From: an uncultured Actinomycetes bacterium
GTDB lineage: Bacteria > Actinomycetota > Actinomycetes > Nanopelagicales > Nanopelagicaceae
Assembly (NCBI GenBank): GCA_903875815.1
Contig: CAIQXR010000012.1
Location: forward strand, 1 to 5,780
DNA: 5,780 nucleotides
Direction: 5' to 3'
The notes beneath the pieces were generated by a model. That model searched no databases and was not told where the DNA came from. It saw nothing but the letters and a program-made list of their open reading frames with translations. Positions 1 to 5,758 of the stretch are shown piece after piece. Positions within the stretch are counted from its first letter, which is position 1. The number at the start of each line of letters is the position of its first letter. A program made the position numbers and the translations under genes.

Positions 1-40
1 GAACCAGAATCAGTTGGGCTGCCAATTACCCCATACCCCA
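1..40 (-). tRNA. tRNA-Gln (anticodon CUG), 5' part only
   Basis: Read on the minus strand from position 40, the 40 bases fold as the first half of a tRNA. The acceptor 5' strand is TGGGGTA, then TG at positions 8-9. A D-stem GGGT pairs with GCCC around a loop AATTGGCA, which carries the invariant GG. One A follows at position 26, then anticodon stem ACTGA and loop TTCTGGT with anticodon CTG; the last two bases TC begin the 3' side of that stem. The element counts add exactly to 40. The opening and the whole arm resemble bacterial tRNA-Gln. The variable loop, T-arm and acceptor 3' strand lie outside the window. It begins 35 bases after the gltX stop, the place where several actinobacteria carry tRNA-Gln and tRNA-Glu genes. 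A weak 4-bp stem (60-63 with 72-75) in that spacer is too small to call a terminator. Confidence 0.88.
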
Positions 41-75
41 AAGGCAAGAGCAAAGAATACCCTAAGAATCCAGGG

Positions 76-1584
76 CTATTTCCCTACCCAAAATCTGCCA
101 AAACCCGCGGAAAACCCCTCTGAACTAGCGCTTTTGAGGCGGGCCAGCGAGCGGTCACGGCCGAGCAACTCCCTCGATTCAAATAGCGGTGGCGAGATAT
201 GGCTACCGGTCACCGCGATGCGAAGGGCGCTAAATGCAATCCGTGGCTTGAGCGCTAGTTCTTCAATAAGAACCGCGCGAAGCGCCTCTTCAATTGAAGC
301 ATGGCTCCACTCGCCCACTCCATCGAGTACTTCGAGCGAACGCTTAAGTACTAATTGCGATTGCTCATCAGAGATTTTCGGAAGTGATTCGGCTTCGATC
401 GCAAAGTTATCGCCAAAGAGGAACTTCACCATAGCCGTTACTTCTGCCAAAGTTGCGATTCGCTCCTGGATGAGTGGCAACGCTTTGCGAACTAGGTCGA
501 GTTCTTCAGGCTTACCCGTAATGACACCATCCTTAATAAGGAAGGGAGTCACGCGAGTCAGGAGATCTTCCAACTCCAAGAGGCGAATCTTGTCACCATT
601 AATTGCTTCCAACTTCTTCATATCAAAGCGCGCTGGACTGCTGTGAACGCGTTCCACCGTGAATAGTTCGGTCAACTCTTGCATCGTGACATTCTCGCGA
701 TCATCACCGGGCGACCAACCCAGCAGTGCTAAATAATTACAGATGGCTTCTGGCAAGAAACCCCGCTCGCGGTACCAAGCAATGGAGACTTCACCATTGC
801 GCTTGGAGAGCTTGGCATTGTCTTCTCCCATCACAAATGGGAGGTGAGCAAAGGTCGGGTAATCCGCAGGGTCAACGCCCATGGCTTGGTAGACCCGAAT
901 CTGGCGTGGCGTGGATGACAGTAGATCTTCACCACGAAGCACGTGACTAACCTTCATCAAGACATCATCGACAGCAACTGCCAAGGTATAGAGCGGTGAG
1001 CCATCGCCGCGAACAAGTACAAAATCAGGTACGAAGTTGTGGTCAAAAGTTACTTCGCCACGAATTGCATCGGTAAAGGTGGTGGAGCCATCGGGCATGC
1101 GCATACGCAGCACTGGCTTGCGACCTTCGCTGGTGTAGCGAGCAAGATCTTCCGGTGCGATGGTTCGACATTTTCCGTCATAGCCGGGCGCAACATTAGC
1201 TGCGCGTTGGGCTTCACGCCGCGCCTCTAACTCTTCTGCTGAGCAGTAGCAGTAGTAGGCATCGCCTTGTGCCAAGAACTTTGCTGCCCACTCGGCATAA
1301 ATATCTAGACGTTGGCTCTGAAGATAGGGGCCATAAGGTCCGCCTACTTCAGGACCCTCATCCCAAGTAAGGCCGAGCCACTTGAGAGTTCCGATCGCTG
1401 CTTGAATATATTCATCAGTGACGCGTTCGGTGTCGGTATCTTCAATGCGGAAAATAAATTGACCACCAGTATGGCGGGCATAAGCCCAATCGAAAAGAGC
1501 CGTGCGAATGTTTCCTACATGCAGTTCTCCGGTTGGAGATGGAGCAAAGCGCACGCGGACGGGACGAGAAATATTAGTTGGCAC
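76..1584 (-). CDS. gltX: Glutamyl-tRNA synthetase (GluRS), class I
   Basis: A cytoplasmic enzyme that attaches glutamate to tRNA-Glu using ATP; in bacteria without GlnRS it also charges tRNA-Gln for later amidation by GatCAB. The protein is 502 residues, normal for the family. It opens with RVRFAPSPTGELHVGN at residues 10-25, where HVGN is the HIGH-type ATP motif. The second class I signature, KLSKR, is at 258-262. Cys112, Cys114 and Cys139 sit where the GluRS zinc-binding insertion is expected. The C-terminal anticodon-binding region ends with the family-typical stretch LRIAVTGSHISPPLFES (454-470). I chose GTG at 1582-1584 because it is a few codons before the RVRFAPSPTG motif and has an AAGGT Shine-Dalgarno-like site 8 bases upstream. 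The frame is open up to 1692, but that extension only reads across the end of the FAH-family gene. The chosen start overlaps that gene by 11 bases. Discriminating versus non-discriminating specificity cannot be read here; the adjacent tRNA-Gln hints at the latter. Confidence 0.97.
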   Translation of the reverse strand: MPTNISRPVRVRFAPSPTGELHVGNIRTALFDWAYARHTGGQFIFRIEDTDTERVTDEYIQAAIGTLKWLGLTWDEGPEVGGPYGPYLQSQRLDIYAEWAAKFLAQGDAYYCYCSAEELEARREAQRAANVAPGYDGKCRTIAPEDLARYTSEGRKPVLRMRMPDGSTTFTDAIRGEVTFDHNFVPDFVLVRGDGSPLYTLAVAVDDVLMKVSHVLRGEDLLSSTPRQIRVYQAMGVDPADYPTFAHLPFVMGEDNAKLSKRNGEVSIAWYRERGFLPEAICNYLALLGWSPGDDRENVTMQELTELFTVERVHSSPARFDMKKLEAINGDKIRLLELEDLLTRVTPFLIKDGVITGKPEELDLVRKALPLIQERIATLAEVTAMVKFLFGDNFAIEAESLPKISDEQSQLVLKRSLEVLDGVGEWSHASIEEALRAVLIEELALKPRIAFSALRIAVTGSHISPPLFESRELLGRDRSLARLKSASSEGFSAGFGRFWVGK

Positions 1585-2365
1585 GGGCTGAGACCTTATT
1601 CGATAGTGAGCCCAACCCAGCGACTGATACAACAATCTCTGAGCCTGCGCCCATCGGACCAATACCAGCGGGAGTGCCGGTAAGGATGACATCGCCAGGG
1701 AGGAGAGTCATGACGGAGGTAATAAATTCGATAATTTCTGGAATCTTAAAGATCATCGAGTGCAGCGGTTCGGATTGCTTAACTTCGCCATCGAGGCGTG
1801 CTTCCACTAATTGGCTGCCCGGAACAAATTCAGTATCAATCCACGGTCCAAGCGGACAGAAAGTGTCAAAACTCTTGGCACGAGTCCACTGGCCATCTAC
1901 TTTCTGCAAGGGTCGGGCCGTAACATCGTTGGCGACGGTGTATCCAAAGATGACATCATCGGCGCGTTCGCGCGGAACTTCCTTACAGATGCGGCCGATA
2001 ACAATCGCTAACTCGGCTTCAAAATCAATGCGATCAGCCATCGCTGGCCATTGGATGGTATCCCCCGGTCCCACCACGCTGGTATTCGGCTTGAGAAAAA
2101 TAACTGGCTCATCCGGAACAACTCCGCCCATTTCAGCAGCATGGTCGGCATAGTTCTTACCGACGCAAACAACTTTGCTTCGGGGTAAGACTGGAGCTAA
2201 GAGACGAACATCTCCGAGTGCGATCGTGGTCTCAGTGGGATTAATTCCAGAATAGAGCGGATCTCCGCGAAGAACCAAGATGGAGTCTTGATCGTTGAGG
2301 ATGCCAAAGAGGGGGTCAGTGCCGATCCCAGCGCTCTCGGGTGGGGAGAATCGAACGATACGCAT
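1574..2365 (-). CDS. Fumarylacetoacetate hydrolase (FAH) family protein
   Basis: A soluble, metal-dependent enzyme of the FAH superfamily, which cleaves or isomerises beta-diketo or 2-keto acids (acylpyruvases, oxaloacetate decarboxylase-like enzymes, homoprotocatechuate-pathway enzymes). It has 263 residues, typical of the short single-domain members. A small N-terminal domain (about 1-60) precedes the catalytic fold, which starts at VGKNYADHAAEMG (68-80). The expected metal ligands are visible: Glu116 and Glu118 in FEAEL, and Asp147 in NDVTAR. Lys164 in AKSFD and the segment GDVILTGTPAGIG (224-236) also match the family. The ATG start follows the corC stop by 9 bases and has no clear Shine-Dalgarno site; a small hairpin sits just before it. 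The 3' end overlaps gltX by 11 bases. A FAH-family gene directly before gltX is a recurring actinobacterial arrangement. The substrate is unknown; the sequence does not separate acylpyruvase from other activities, so I give no symbol. Confidence 0.92.
   Translation of the reverse strand: MRIVRFSPPESAGIGTDPLFGILNDQDSILVLRGDPLYSGINPTETTIALGDVRLLAPVLPRSKVVCVGKNYADHAAEMGGVVPDEPVIFLKPNTSVVGPGDTIQWPAMADRIDFEAELAIVIGRICKEVPRERADDVIFGYTVANDVTARPLQKVDGQWTRAKSFDTFCPLGPWIDTEFVPGSQLVEARLDGEVKQSEPLHSMIFKIPEIIEFITSVMTLLPGDVILTGTPAGIGPMGAGSEIVVSVAGLGSLSNKVSARAN
1593..1597 (-). promoter_or_regulatory. Shine-Dalgarno-like site of gltX
   Basis: AAGGT on the minus strand, 8 bases before the GTG at 1582-1584 and inside the end of the FAH-family gene. 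It supports that GTG as the gltX start. The match is short. Confidence 0.5.
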
Positions 2366-2366
2366 G

Positions 2367-2383
2367 GGGCAATACTACTGCCC
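2367..2383 (-). repeat. Small inverted repeat at the corC-like/FAH junction
   Basis: GGGCA and TGCCC form a 5-bp stem around a 7-base loop, spanning the corC-like stop codon and ending one base before the FAH-family ATG. No T-run follows on either strand, so it is not a normal intrinsic terminator. It could partly mask the FAH-family start, or be chance. Confidence 0.3.
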
Positions 2384-3250
2384 TGCTACCTCATCCTTTG
2401 GTGGCAACTTCTCGGCTAAGACCGTTCCGATCCGATGGCGCCGGCCCACTGGGCGTTCGGCTGTAAGTCGCCATTGCGCTATCTCCATAGTGCTTCCGGG
2501 CAATGGGACTCGACCTAAATGCTTGGCCAAGAGTCCACCCAAACTATCTACATCTTCGCGATCACTATCGCTTAATTCAATTCCTAGTGCGCTCTCGACA
2601 TCATCGAGGTGGAGGCGAGAGAGGATTCGGGCAGTTCCTTCGCCTAGCCATTCGACTTCTACCTGCTCGTCATCGTATTCGTCGGCAATCTCTCCCACGA
2701 TCTCTTCCAGAATATCTTCGATGGTAATCAATCCAGCAGTGCCACCATATTCATCGATCACGATCGCCATGTGGATCTGATTGCGTTGCATCTCTTTGAG
2801 GAGTTCAGTCGCGGTTTTATTTTCTGGAATAAAGGTGGCTGGGCGAATATGTTGGCGAACGGTTTCGGTCTGCTCCGATTCGCGGTGTTCGTGCGAGCGG
2901 CGCGCTAAGTCTTTGACATAGGCGATACCAATGACATTATCGAGATTTTCATCGATGACGGGAATTCGGGTATAGCCCGAGCGAAGTGCCAAGGAGAGGC
3001 CCTGTCGAAGCGTCTTGTCACCTTCAATCCAGACCATATCGGTGCGTGGCACCATCAACTCGCGCACCAAGGTATCCCCGAGATCAATCACTGAGTGGAT
3101 CATTTCGCGCTCAGAATCTTCTACAAGACCTCGCTCCGATGCATCATCCACAAACTTGTGGAGCTCTTCATCTTTGGTGTGATGATGGTGGCTAAAGAAG
3201 CGCCCACCAGAGAGTTTGTGAAGAGCTTTGCCGATCGGTGAATTACTCAC
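2375..3250 (-). CDS. Short CorC/HlyC-like CBS-pair protein (hemolysin family), no membrane domain
   Basis: A 291-residue protein with the cytosolic half of the CNNM/CorC family, linked in various bacteria to magnesium or cobalt efflux or resistance. After a polar N-terminus come a family-typical segment with MVPRTDM at 66-72, two CBS domains (about 66-124 and 131-188, the second ending in DEYGGTAGLITIEDILEEI, 166-184), and the CorC_HlyC C-terminal domain (about 203-283). CBS pairs usually bind adenine nucleotides. No hydrophobic membrane segment exists, so the DUF21 transmembrane domain found in most actinobacterial members is absent. The length matches E. coli CorC (YbeX), also soluble, but the core sequence resembles the long actinobacterial proteins as I recall them. 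Residues 21-24 are four histidines. The start is GTG at 3248-3250: GGAAGG lies 7 bases upstream, and the start overlaps the ybeY stop as GTGA, a translational-coupling arrangement. Family assignment is firm; transport or metal role is inference. Confidence 0.93.
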   Translation of the reverse strand: MSNSPIGKALHKLSGGRFFSHHHHTKDEELHKFVDDASERGLVEDSEREMIHSVIDLGDTLVRELMVPRTDMVWIEGDKTLRQGLSLALRSGYTRIPVIDENLDNVIGIAYVKDLARRSHEHRESEQTETVRQHIRPATFIPENKTATELLKEMQRNQIHMAIVIDEYGGTAGLITIEDILEEIVGEIADEYDDEQVEVEWLGEGTARILSRLHLDDVESALGIELSDSDREDVDSLGGLLAKHLGRVPLPGSTMEIAQWRLTAERPVGRRHRIGTVLAEKLPPKDEVAGQ

Positions 3251-3684
3251 TGAGTGGCCTTCCAGTCCGCGAGCAACTTCTCTTGAAGAGCAAACATTTC
3301 TCGCTCTTCCTCTTTATCGAGATGGTCGTAGCCCAATAGATGCAGGACTCCGTGCATGGTCAGCAATGAAATCTCATCTTCGACCGAATGTCCGACTGCT
3401 TGCTTTGCTGCAAACTCCGGGCAGAGGACGATATCGCCCACCACGCCAGGGCCATCGGCAGCTGAATGCGGTCGCATCTCATCCATAGGGAAAGAGAGCA
3501 CATCGGTGGGACCGGGCAGATCCATCCACTGAATATGCAGCTCTGTCATCTCTTCTTCATCGACAATGGAAATACTCAATTCAGACTCTGGATGAATGCC
3601 CATTTTGTCGAGCGCATAAGTGGCAGCAGAGATGATCGCACTTTCATTGCAGGCAAGGTCGTGCTCATTGGTAATTTCAATCAT
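3247..3684 (-). CDS. ybeY: Endoribonuclease YbeY (rRNA maturation factor)
   Basis: A 145-residue member of the UPF0054/YbeY family, a single-strand-specific, metal-dependent endoribonuclease needed for 16S rRNA 3'-end maturation and 70S quality control in E. coli and other bacteria. The diagnostic metal-binding motif HGVLHLLGYDH is at residues 111-121, giving ligands His111, His115 and His121. The other family block, PTDVLSFPMDEMRP, is at 59-72, preceded by the actinobacterial-looking WMDLPG. Length is normal and the protein is cytosolic. The ATG start is 2 bases after the phoH stop (TAG, then CG, then ATG), with no strong Shine-Dalgarno site, so translation probably depends on ribosomes finishing phoH. 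Its own stop overlaps the corC-like start by 4 bases. The phoH-ybeY-corC order is conserved across many bacteria, which supports the call. Confidence 0.97.
   Translation of the reverse strand: MIEITNEHDLACNESAIISAATYALDKMGIHPESELSISIVDEEEMTELHIQWMDLPGPTDVLSFPMDEMRPHSAADGPGVVGDIVLCPEFAAKQAVGHSVEDEISLLTMHGVLHLLGYDHLDKEEEREMFALQEKLLADWKATQ
3258..3263 (-). promoter_or_regulatory. Shine-Dalgarno site of the corC-like gene
   Basis: GGAAGG on the minus strand, 7 bases before the GTG at 3248-3250 and inside the end of ybeY. It is the clearest ribosome binding site in the window and decides the corC-like start, ruling out a start further inside the gene. Confidence 0.75.
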
Positions 3685-3686
3685 CG

Positions 3687-4673
3687 CTATGCCCGTACTG
3701 AGCGAGGTGGCGTTACTGGCTTTGCAGCGTCGAAGCGACCATAGGCATTAACGATCTCCCCCACCAGTCGATTGCGGACTACATCCTCTGAATTAAGTTG
3801 AACGAATTCAATGTCGGCAACGCCATCGAGAATTTCGTGGACAATCTTGAGCCCAGATTGGGCGCCATGGGGTAGATCTACTTGGGTGATATCGCCAGTG
3901 ATGACCATCTTCGAGCCAAAACCCAATCGAGTCAGGAACATCTTCATCTGCTCGGCCGAGGTGTTTTGTGCTTCATCAAGAATGATAAATGAATCATTAA
4001 GAGTACGACCGCGCATGTATGCGAGTGGGGCGATCTCAATAACTCCGGCTTGCATGAGACGCGGAATGGATTCCTGATCGATCATGTCATGCAACGCATC
4101 AAAGAGAGGCCGTAGATAAGGATCGATCTTGTCTTGCAGCGTTCCCGGCAAGAATCCAAGTCGCTCCCCTGCCTCTACCGCTGGGCGAGTGAGAATAATG
4201 CGATTTACTTCTTTGGCTTGAAGCGCCGCGATCGCTTTCGCCATCGCTAAGTAAGTCTTACCTGATCCTGCTGGCCCAACGCCAAAAGTGATGGTGTTCT
4301 GGTCGATCGCATCGACATAGGCCTTTTGATTTGTGGTCTTGGGGCGGATGGATTTACCGCGATTGCTCAAAATATTTAGTGAGAGGACTTCTGCGGGATG
4401 GCCTTCAGGATTCTTCGCCAACATCGCAATGCTGCGAGAGATCAGTTCAGCGTTAAGGATTTGTCCACCGCGAAGTAGTACGAGGAGCTCTTCAATAACG
4501 GAGGTGAAATGAGCACATTGGGCCAAGTCGCCTTGCGCGGAAATTTCATTGCCTCGAATGGAAATTCGGATAGCAGGAAAGGCTTGCTCCCACATTCGAA
4601 GGTAAGAATCGGCTGGCCCAAGAAGTGCGACCATGGGAATAGCGGATGGGACGGTAATCAGTTCGGGCTCCAT
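3687..4673 (-). CDS. phoH: PhoH family ATPase (PhoH-like protein)
   Basis: A cytosolic P-loop NTPase of 328 residues. PhoH-like proteins are linked to RNA metabolism and, in some bacteria, phosphate starvation; the exact substrate is not settled. An N-terminal domain (about 1-85) has VPMVALLGP-like and IRISIRGNEI segments. The ATPase core follows: Walker A GPAGSGKT at 133-140, Walker B FIILDEAQN at 229-237, TGDITQVDLP at 259-268, and EDVVRNRLV at 296-304, which corresponds to the family's conserved arginine-containing HDVVR-type motif. I chose ATG at 4671-4673 because GTAGGA lies 9 bases upstream and the N-terminus then matches other actinobacterial PhoH proteins in extent. The frame stays open to a GTG at 4706, which would add 11 residues and overlap the HIT gene by 16 bases but lacks a Shine-Dalgarno site. 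It sits 17 bases after the HIT gene and 2 bases before ybeY. Confidence 0.95.
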   Translation of the reverse strand: MEPELITVPSAIPMVALLGPADSYLRMWEQAFPAIRISIRGNEISAQGDLAQCAHFTSVIEELLVLLRGGQILNAELISRSIAMLAKNPEGHPAEVLSLNILSNRGKSIRPKTTNQKAYVDAIDQNTITFGVGPAGSGKTYLAMAKAIAALQAKEVNRIILTRPAVEAGERLGFLPGTLQDKIDPYLRPLFDALHDMIDQESIPRLMQAGVIEIAPLAYMRGRTLNDSFIILDEAQNTSAEQMKMFLTRLGFGSKMVITGDITQVDLPHGAQSGLKIVHEILDGVADIEFVQLNSEDVVRNRLVGEIVNAYGRFDAAKPVTPPRSVRA

Positions 4674-4682
4674 TGCGATTAA

Positions 4683-4688
4683 TCCTAC
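4683..4688 (-). promoter_or_regulatory. Shine-Dalgarno site of phoH
   Basis: GTAGGA on the minus strand, 9 bases before the ATG at 4671-4673, in the 17-base gap between the HIT gene and phoH. It favours this ATG over the in-frame GTG at 4704-4706. Confidence 0.65.
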
Positions 4689-4690
4689 TT

Positions 4691-5038
4691 TTAACCGGGT
4701 GGCCACGCGAATGCACGACCCGCGAGCAGGTGCAGATGGGCATGGAAGACGCTCTGGCCTGCGCCTGCGCCAGTGTTGAAGACGGTCCGATAATCCGAAA
4801 TTCCTAGATCGGCAGCGATATCTCCGACCGCCAGAAATAGCTCGTCAAGGGTTCCGGCCTGTTCCAGCGCCGTAGCCGCCGCGTTCTCACTGTGGAACTT
4901 AGGGATTATCAAAATGTGAGTGGGCGCTTGTGGGGCGATGTCATTGATGGCAAAAATTCGATCGCTCTCAAAAATCTTCGGGACCGAAATTTCATTTGCT
5001 GCGAATTTGCAGAAGATGCAATCTGGATGTGAATTCAC
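4691..5038 (-). CDS. HIT (histidine triad) family nucleotide hydrolase, HINT-like
   Basis: A 115-residue cytosolic protein of the HINT branch, whose members hydrolyse nucleoside phosphoramidates and acyl-adenylates (purine nucleoside monophosphates). The histidine triad HAHLHLL is at residues 99-105, with His101 the expected nucleophile. An N-terminal CIFC (Cys7, Cys10), with His41 or His49, fits the zinc site of many bacterial HINT proteins. The segment FNTGAGAGQSVFHAHLH (87-103) and the C-terminal end AWPPG are typical. The start codon is GTG at 5036-5038; an AGGAAAG site ends 9 bases upstream. The reading frame is the same as that of rsmE, and the rsmE TGA stop is only two codons before this GTG, so no longer N-terminus is possible. 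HIT genes between rsmE and phoH are usual in actinobacteria. Confidence 0.96.
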   Translation of the reverse strand: MNSHPDCIFCKFAANEISVPKIFESDRIFAINDIAPQAPTHILIIPKFHSENAAATALEQAGTLDELFLAVGDIAADLGISDYRTVFNTGAGAGQSVFHAHLHLLAGRAFAWPPG

Positions 5039-5041
5039 TTC

Positions 5042-5749
5042 TCACCACTTTCCTATCAACGCTTGCACAGCTGAAAGCGCAGCTGCGCCAGCATGTGCGC
5101 TGCGAAATACTGGGGTACCCATGCGCACGGTCTCGGCGCCATGCGACTCTAATATCGCTAACTCCTCGTGGGAGATGCCACCCTCTGGTCCAATGACTAG
5201 GGTGATGTCAGCCTTATCTGCCCAATCGGCGCTCACGATTTGTGAGAGCGAAGTAGTTGCGGATTCGTGGAGCACAAGAATATTTTCGCCAGCGATCTTC
5301 TCGGTCGTGACCAGGTCGCTAATCGATGGAATATAAAAACGACGTGCCTGTTTTGCTGCAGCCAGCGCTGCGCTCTCCCATTTGGATTGCGAGTCGCTCT
5401 GCCATTTAGAAATAGAGCGAGCAGAAGCCCACGGAACTATTTGGTCAACGCCCGCTTGAACAAGGAGTTCGAGCATCTCCTTGGTGCGATCAGATTTTGT
5501 GAGCGCTTGGACCACCGTAAGGCGAGGTGAAGTGGCCGCTTGGAAACCTCGGGAAATTACCCCGGCGTCAAAACTCTTCTTCGACGTGGAAAGCACTTCC
5601 ACTTCCGCCCACTTTCCTGCGCCATCGGAGAGAAGTGCGCGATCACCCACAGAAAGGCGAACGACAGTCACGGCGTGGTGTGCTTCATCGCCCGTGACGG
5701 TAATGGCGGGGCCATCGGCGATCTCTGGCACGAAGAAGAGGGAGAGCAT
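5042..5749 (-). CDS. rsmE: 16S rRNA (uracil(1498)-N(3))-methyltransferase RsmE
   Basis: A SAM-dependent SPOUT-class methyltransferase that modifies U1498 of 16S rRNA in the assembled 30S subunit. It has 235 residues, normal for the family. The N-terminal PUA-like domain contains GDEAHHAVTVVRLSVGD (20-36) and the DGAGKW turn (42-47). The catalytic SPOUT domain follows with LTKSDRTKEMLELLVQAGVD (83-102), the conserved AAKQARRFYIP (131-141), and the SAM-binding trefoil-knot loops GPEGG (187-191) and MGTPVFRSAHAGAAAL (210-225). The last loop usually reads close to LRTETA or LRTSTAG; here it is FRSAHAG, with the arginine kept. The ATG start follows the upstream stop by 9 bases, with no obvious Shine-Dalgarno site. 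The HIT gene begins 3 bases after its stop. Confidence 0.96.
   Translation of the reverse strand: MLSLFFVPEIADGPAITVTGDEAHHAVTVVRLSVGDRALLSDGAGKWAEVEVLSTSKKSFDAGVISRGFQAATSPRLTVVQALTKSDRTKEMLELLVQAGVDQIVPWASARSISKWQSDSQSKWESAALAAAKQARRFYIPSISDLVTTEKIAGENILVLHESATTSLSQIVSADWADKADITLVIGPEGGISHEELAILESHGAETVRMGTPVFRSAHAGAAALSAVQALIGKW
5048..5054 (-). promoter_or_regulatory. Shine-Dalgarno-like site of the HIT gene
   Basis: AGGAAAG on the minus strand ends 9 bases before the GTG at 5036-5038 and lies in the last codons of rsmE. Its core AGGA is slightly farther from the start than usual. Confidence 0.5.
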
Positions 5750-5758
5750 GGCCGTTAG

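Noticed and set aside
58..63. TATTCT as a -10 box for the tRNA gene
   Set aside because: No -35-like TTGACA is found at the right distance within the end of gltX, so the match is not better than chance.
60..75. Possible terminator between gltX and tRNA-Gln
   Set aside because: The stem is only 4 bp (CCCT/AGGG) with an 8-base loop and a broken T-rich tail. This is too weak, and a terminator here would cut off the tRNA unless it had its own promoter.
14..646. A 210-codon plus-strand open frame opposite gltX
   Set aside because: It lies wholly antisense to the well-conserved GluRS C-terminal region, and its product is Ser/Arg-rich with no recognisable domain. It is a shadow of the real gene.
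1585..1692. N-terminal extension of gltX to 1692
   Set aside because: It would add 36 residues not found in GluRS and would read through the coding end of the FAH-family gene in another frame.
1578..2153. A 191-codon plus-strand open frame opposite the FAH-family gene
   Set aside because: It is antisense to the FAH catalytic region, with Ser/Thr/Pro-rich composition and no motif. The same reasoning applies to the other plus-strand frames in the window (for example 2295-2780 and 4920-5336).
4674..4706. Upstream GTG start for phoH at 4704-4706
   Set aside because: No Shine-Dalgarno site precedes it, it would overlap the HIT gene by 16 bases, and the ATG at 4671-4673 has GTAGGA at good spacing.
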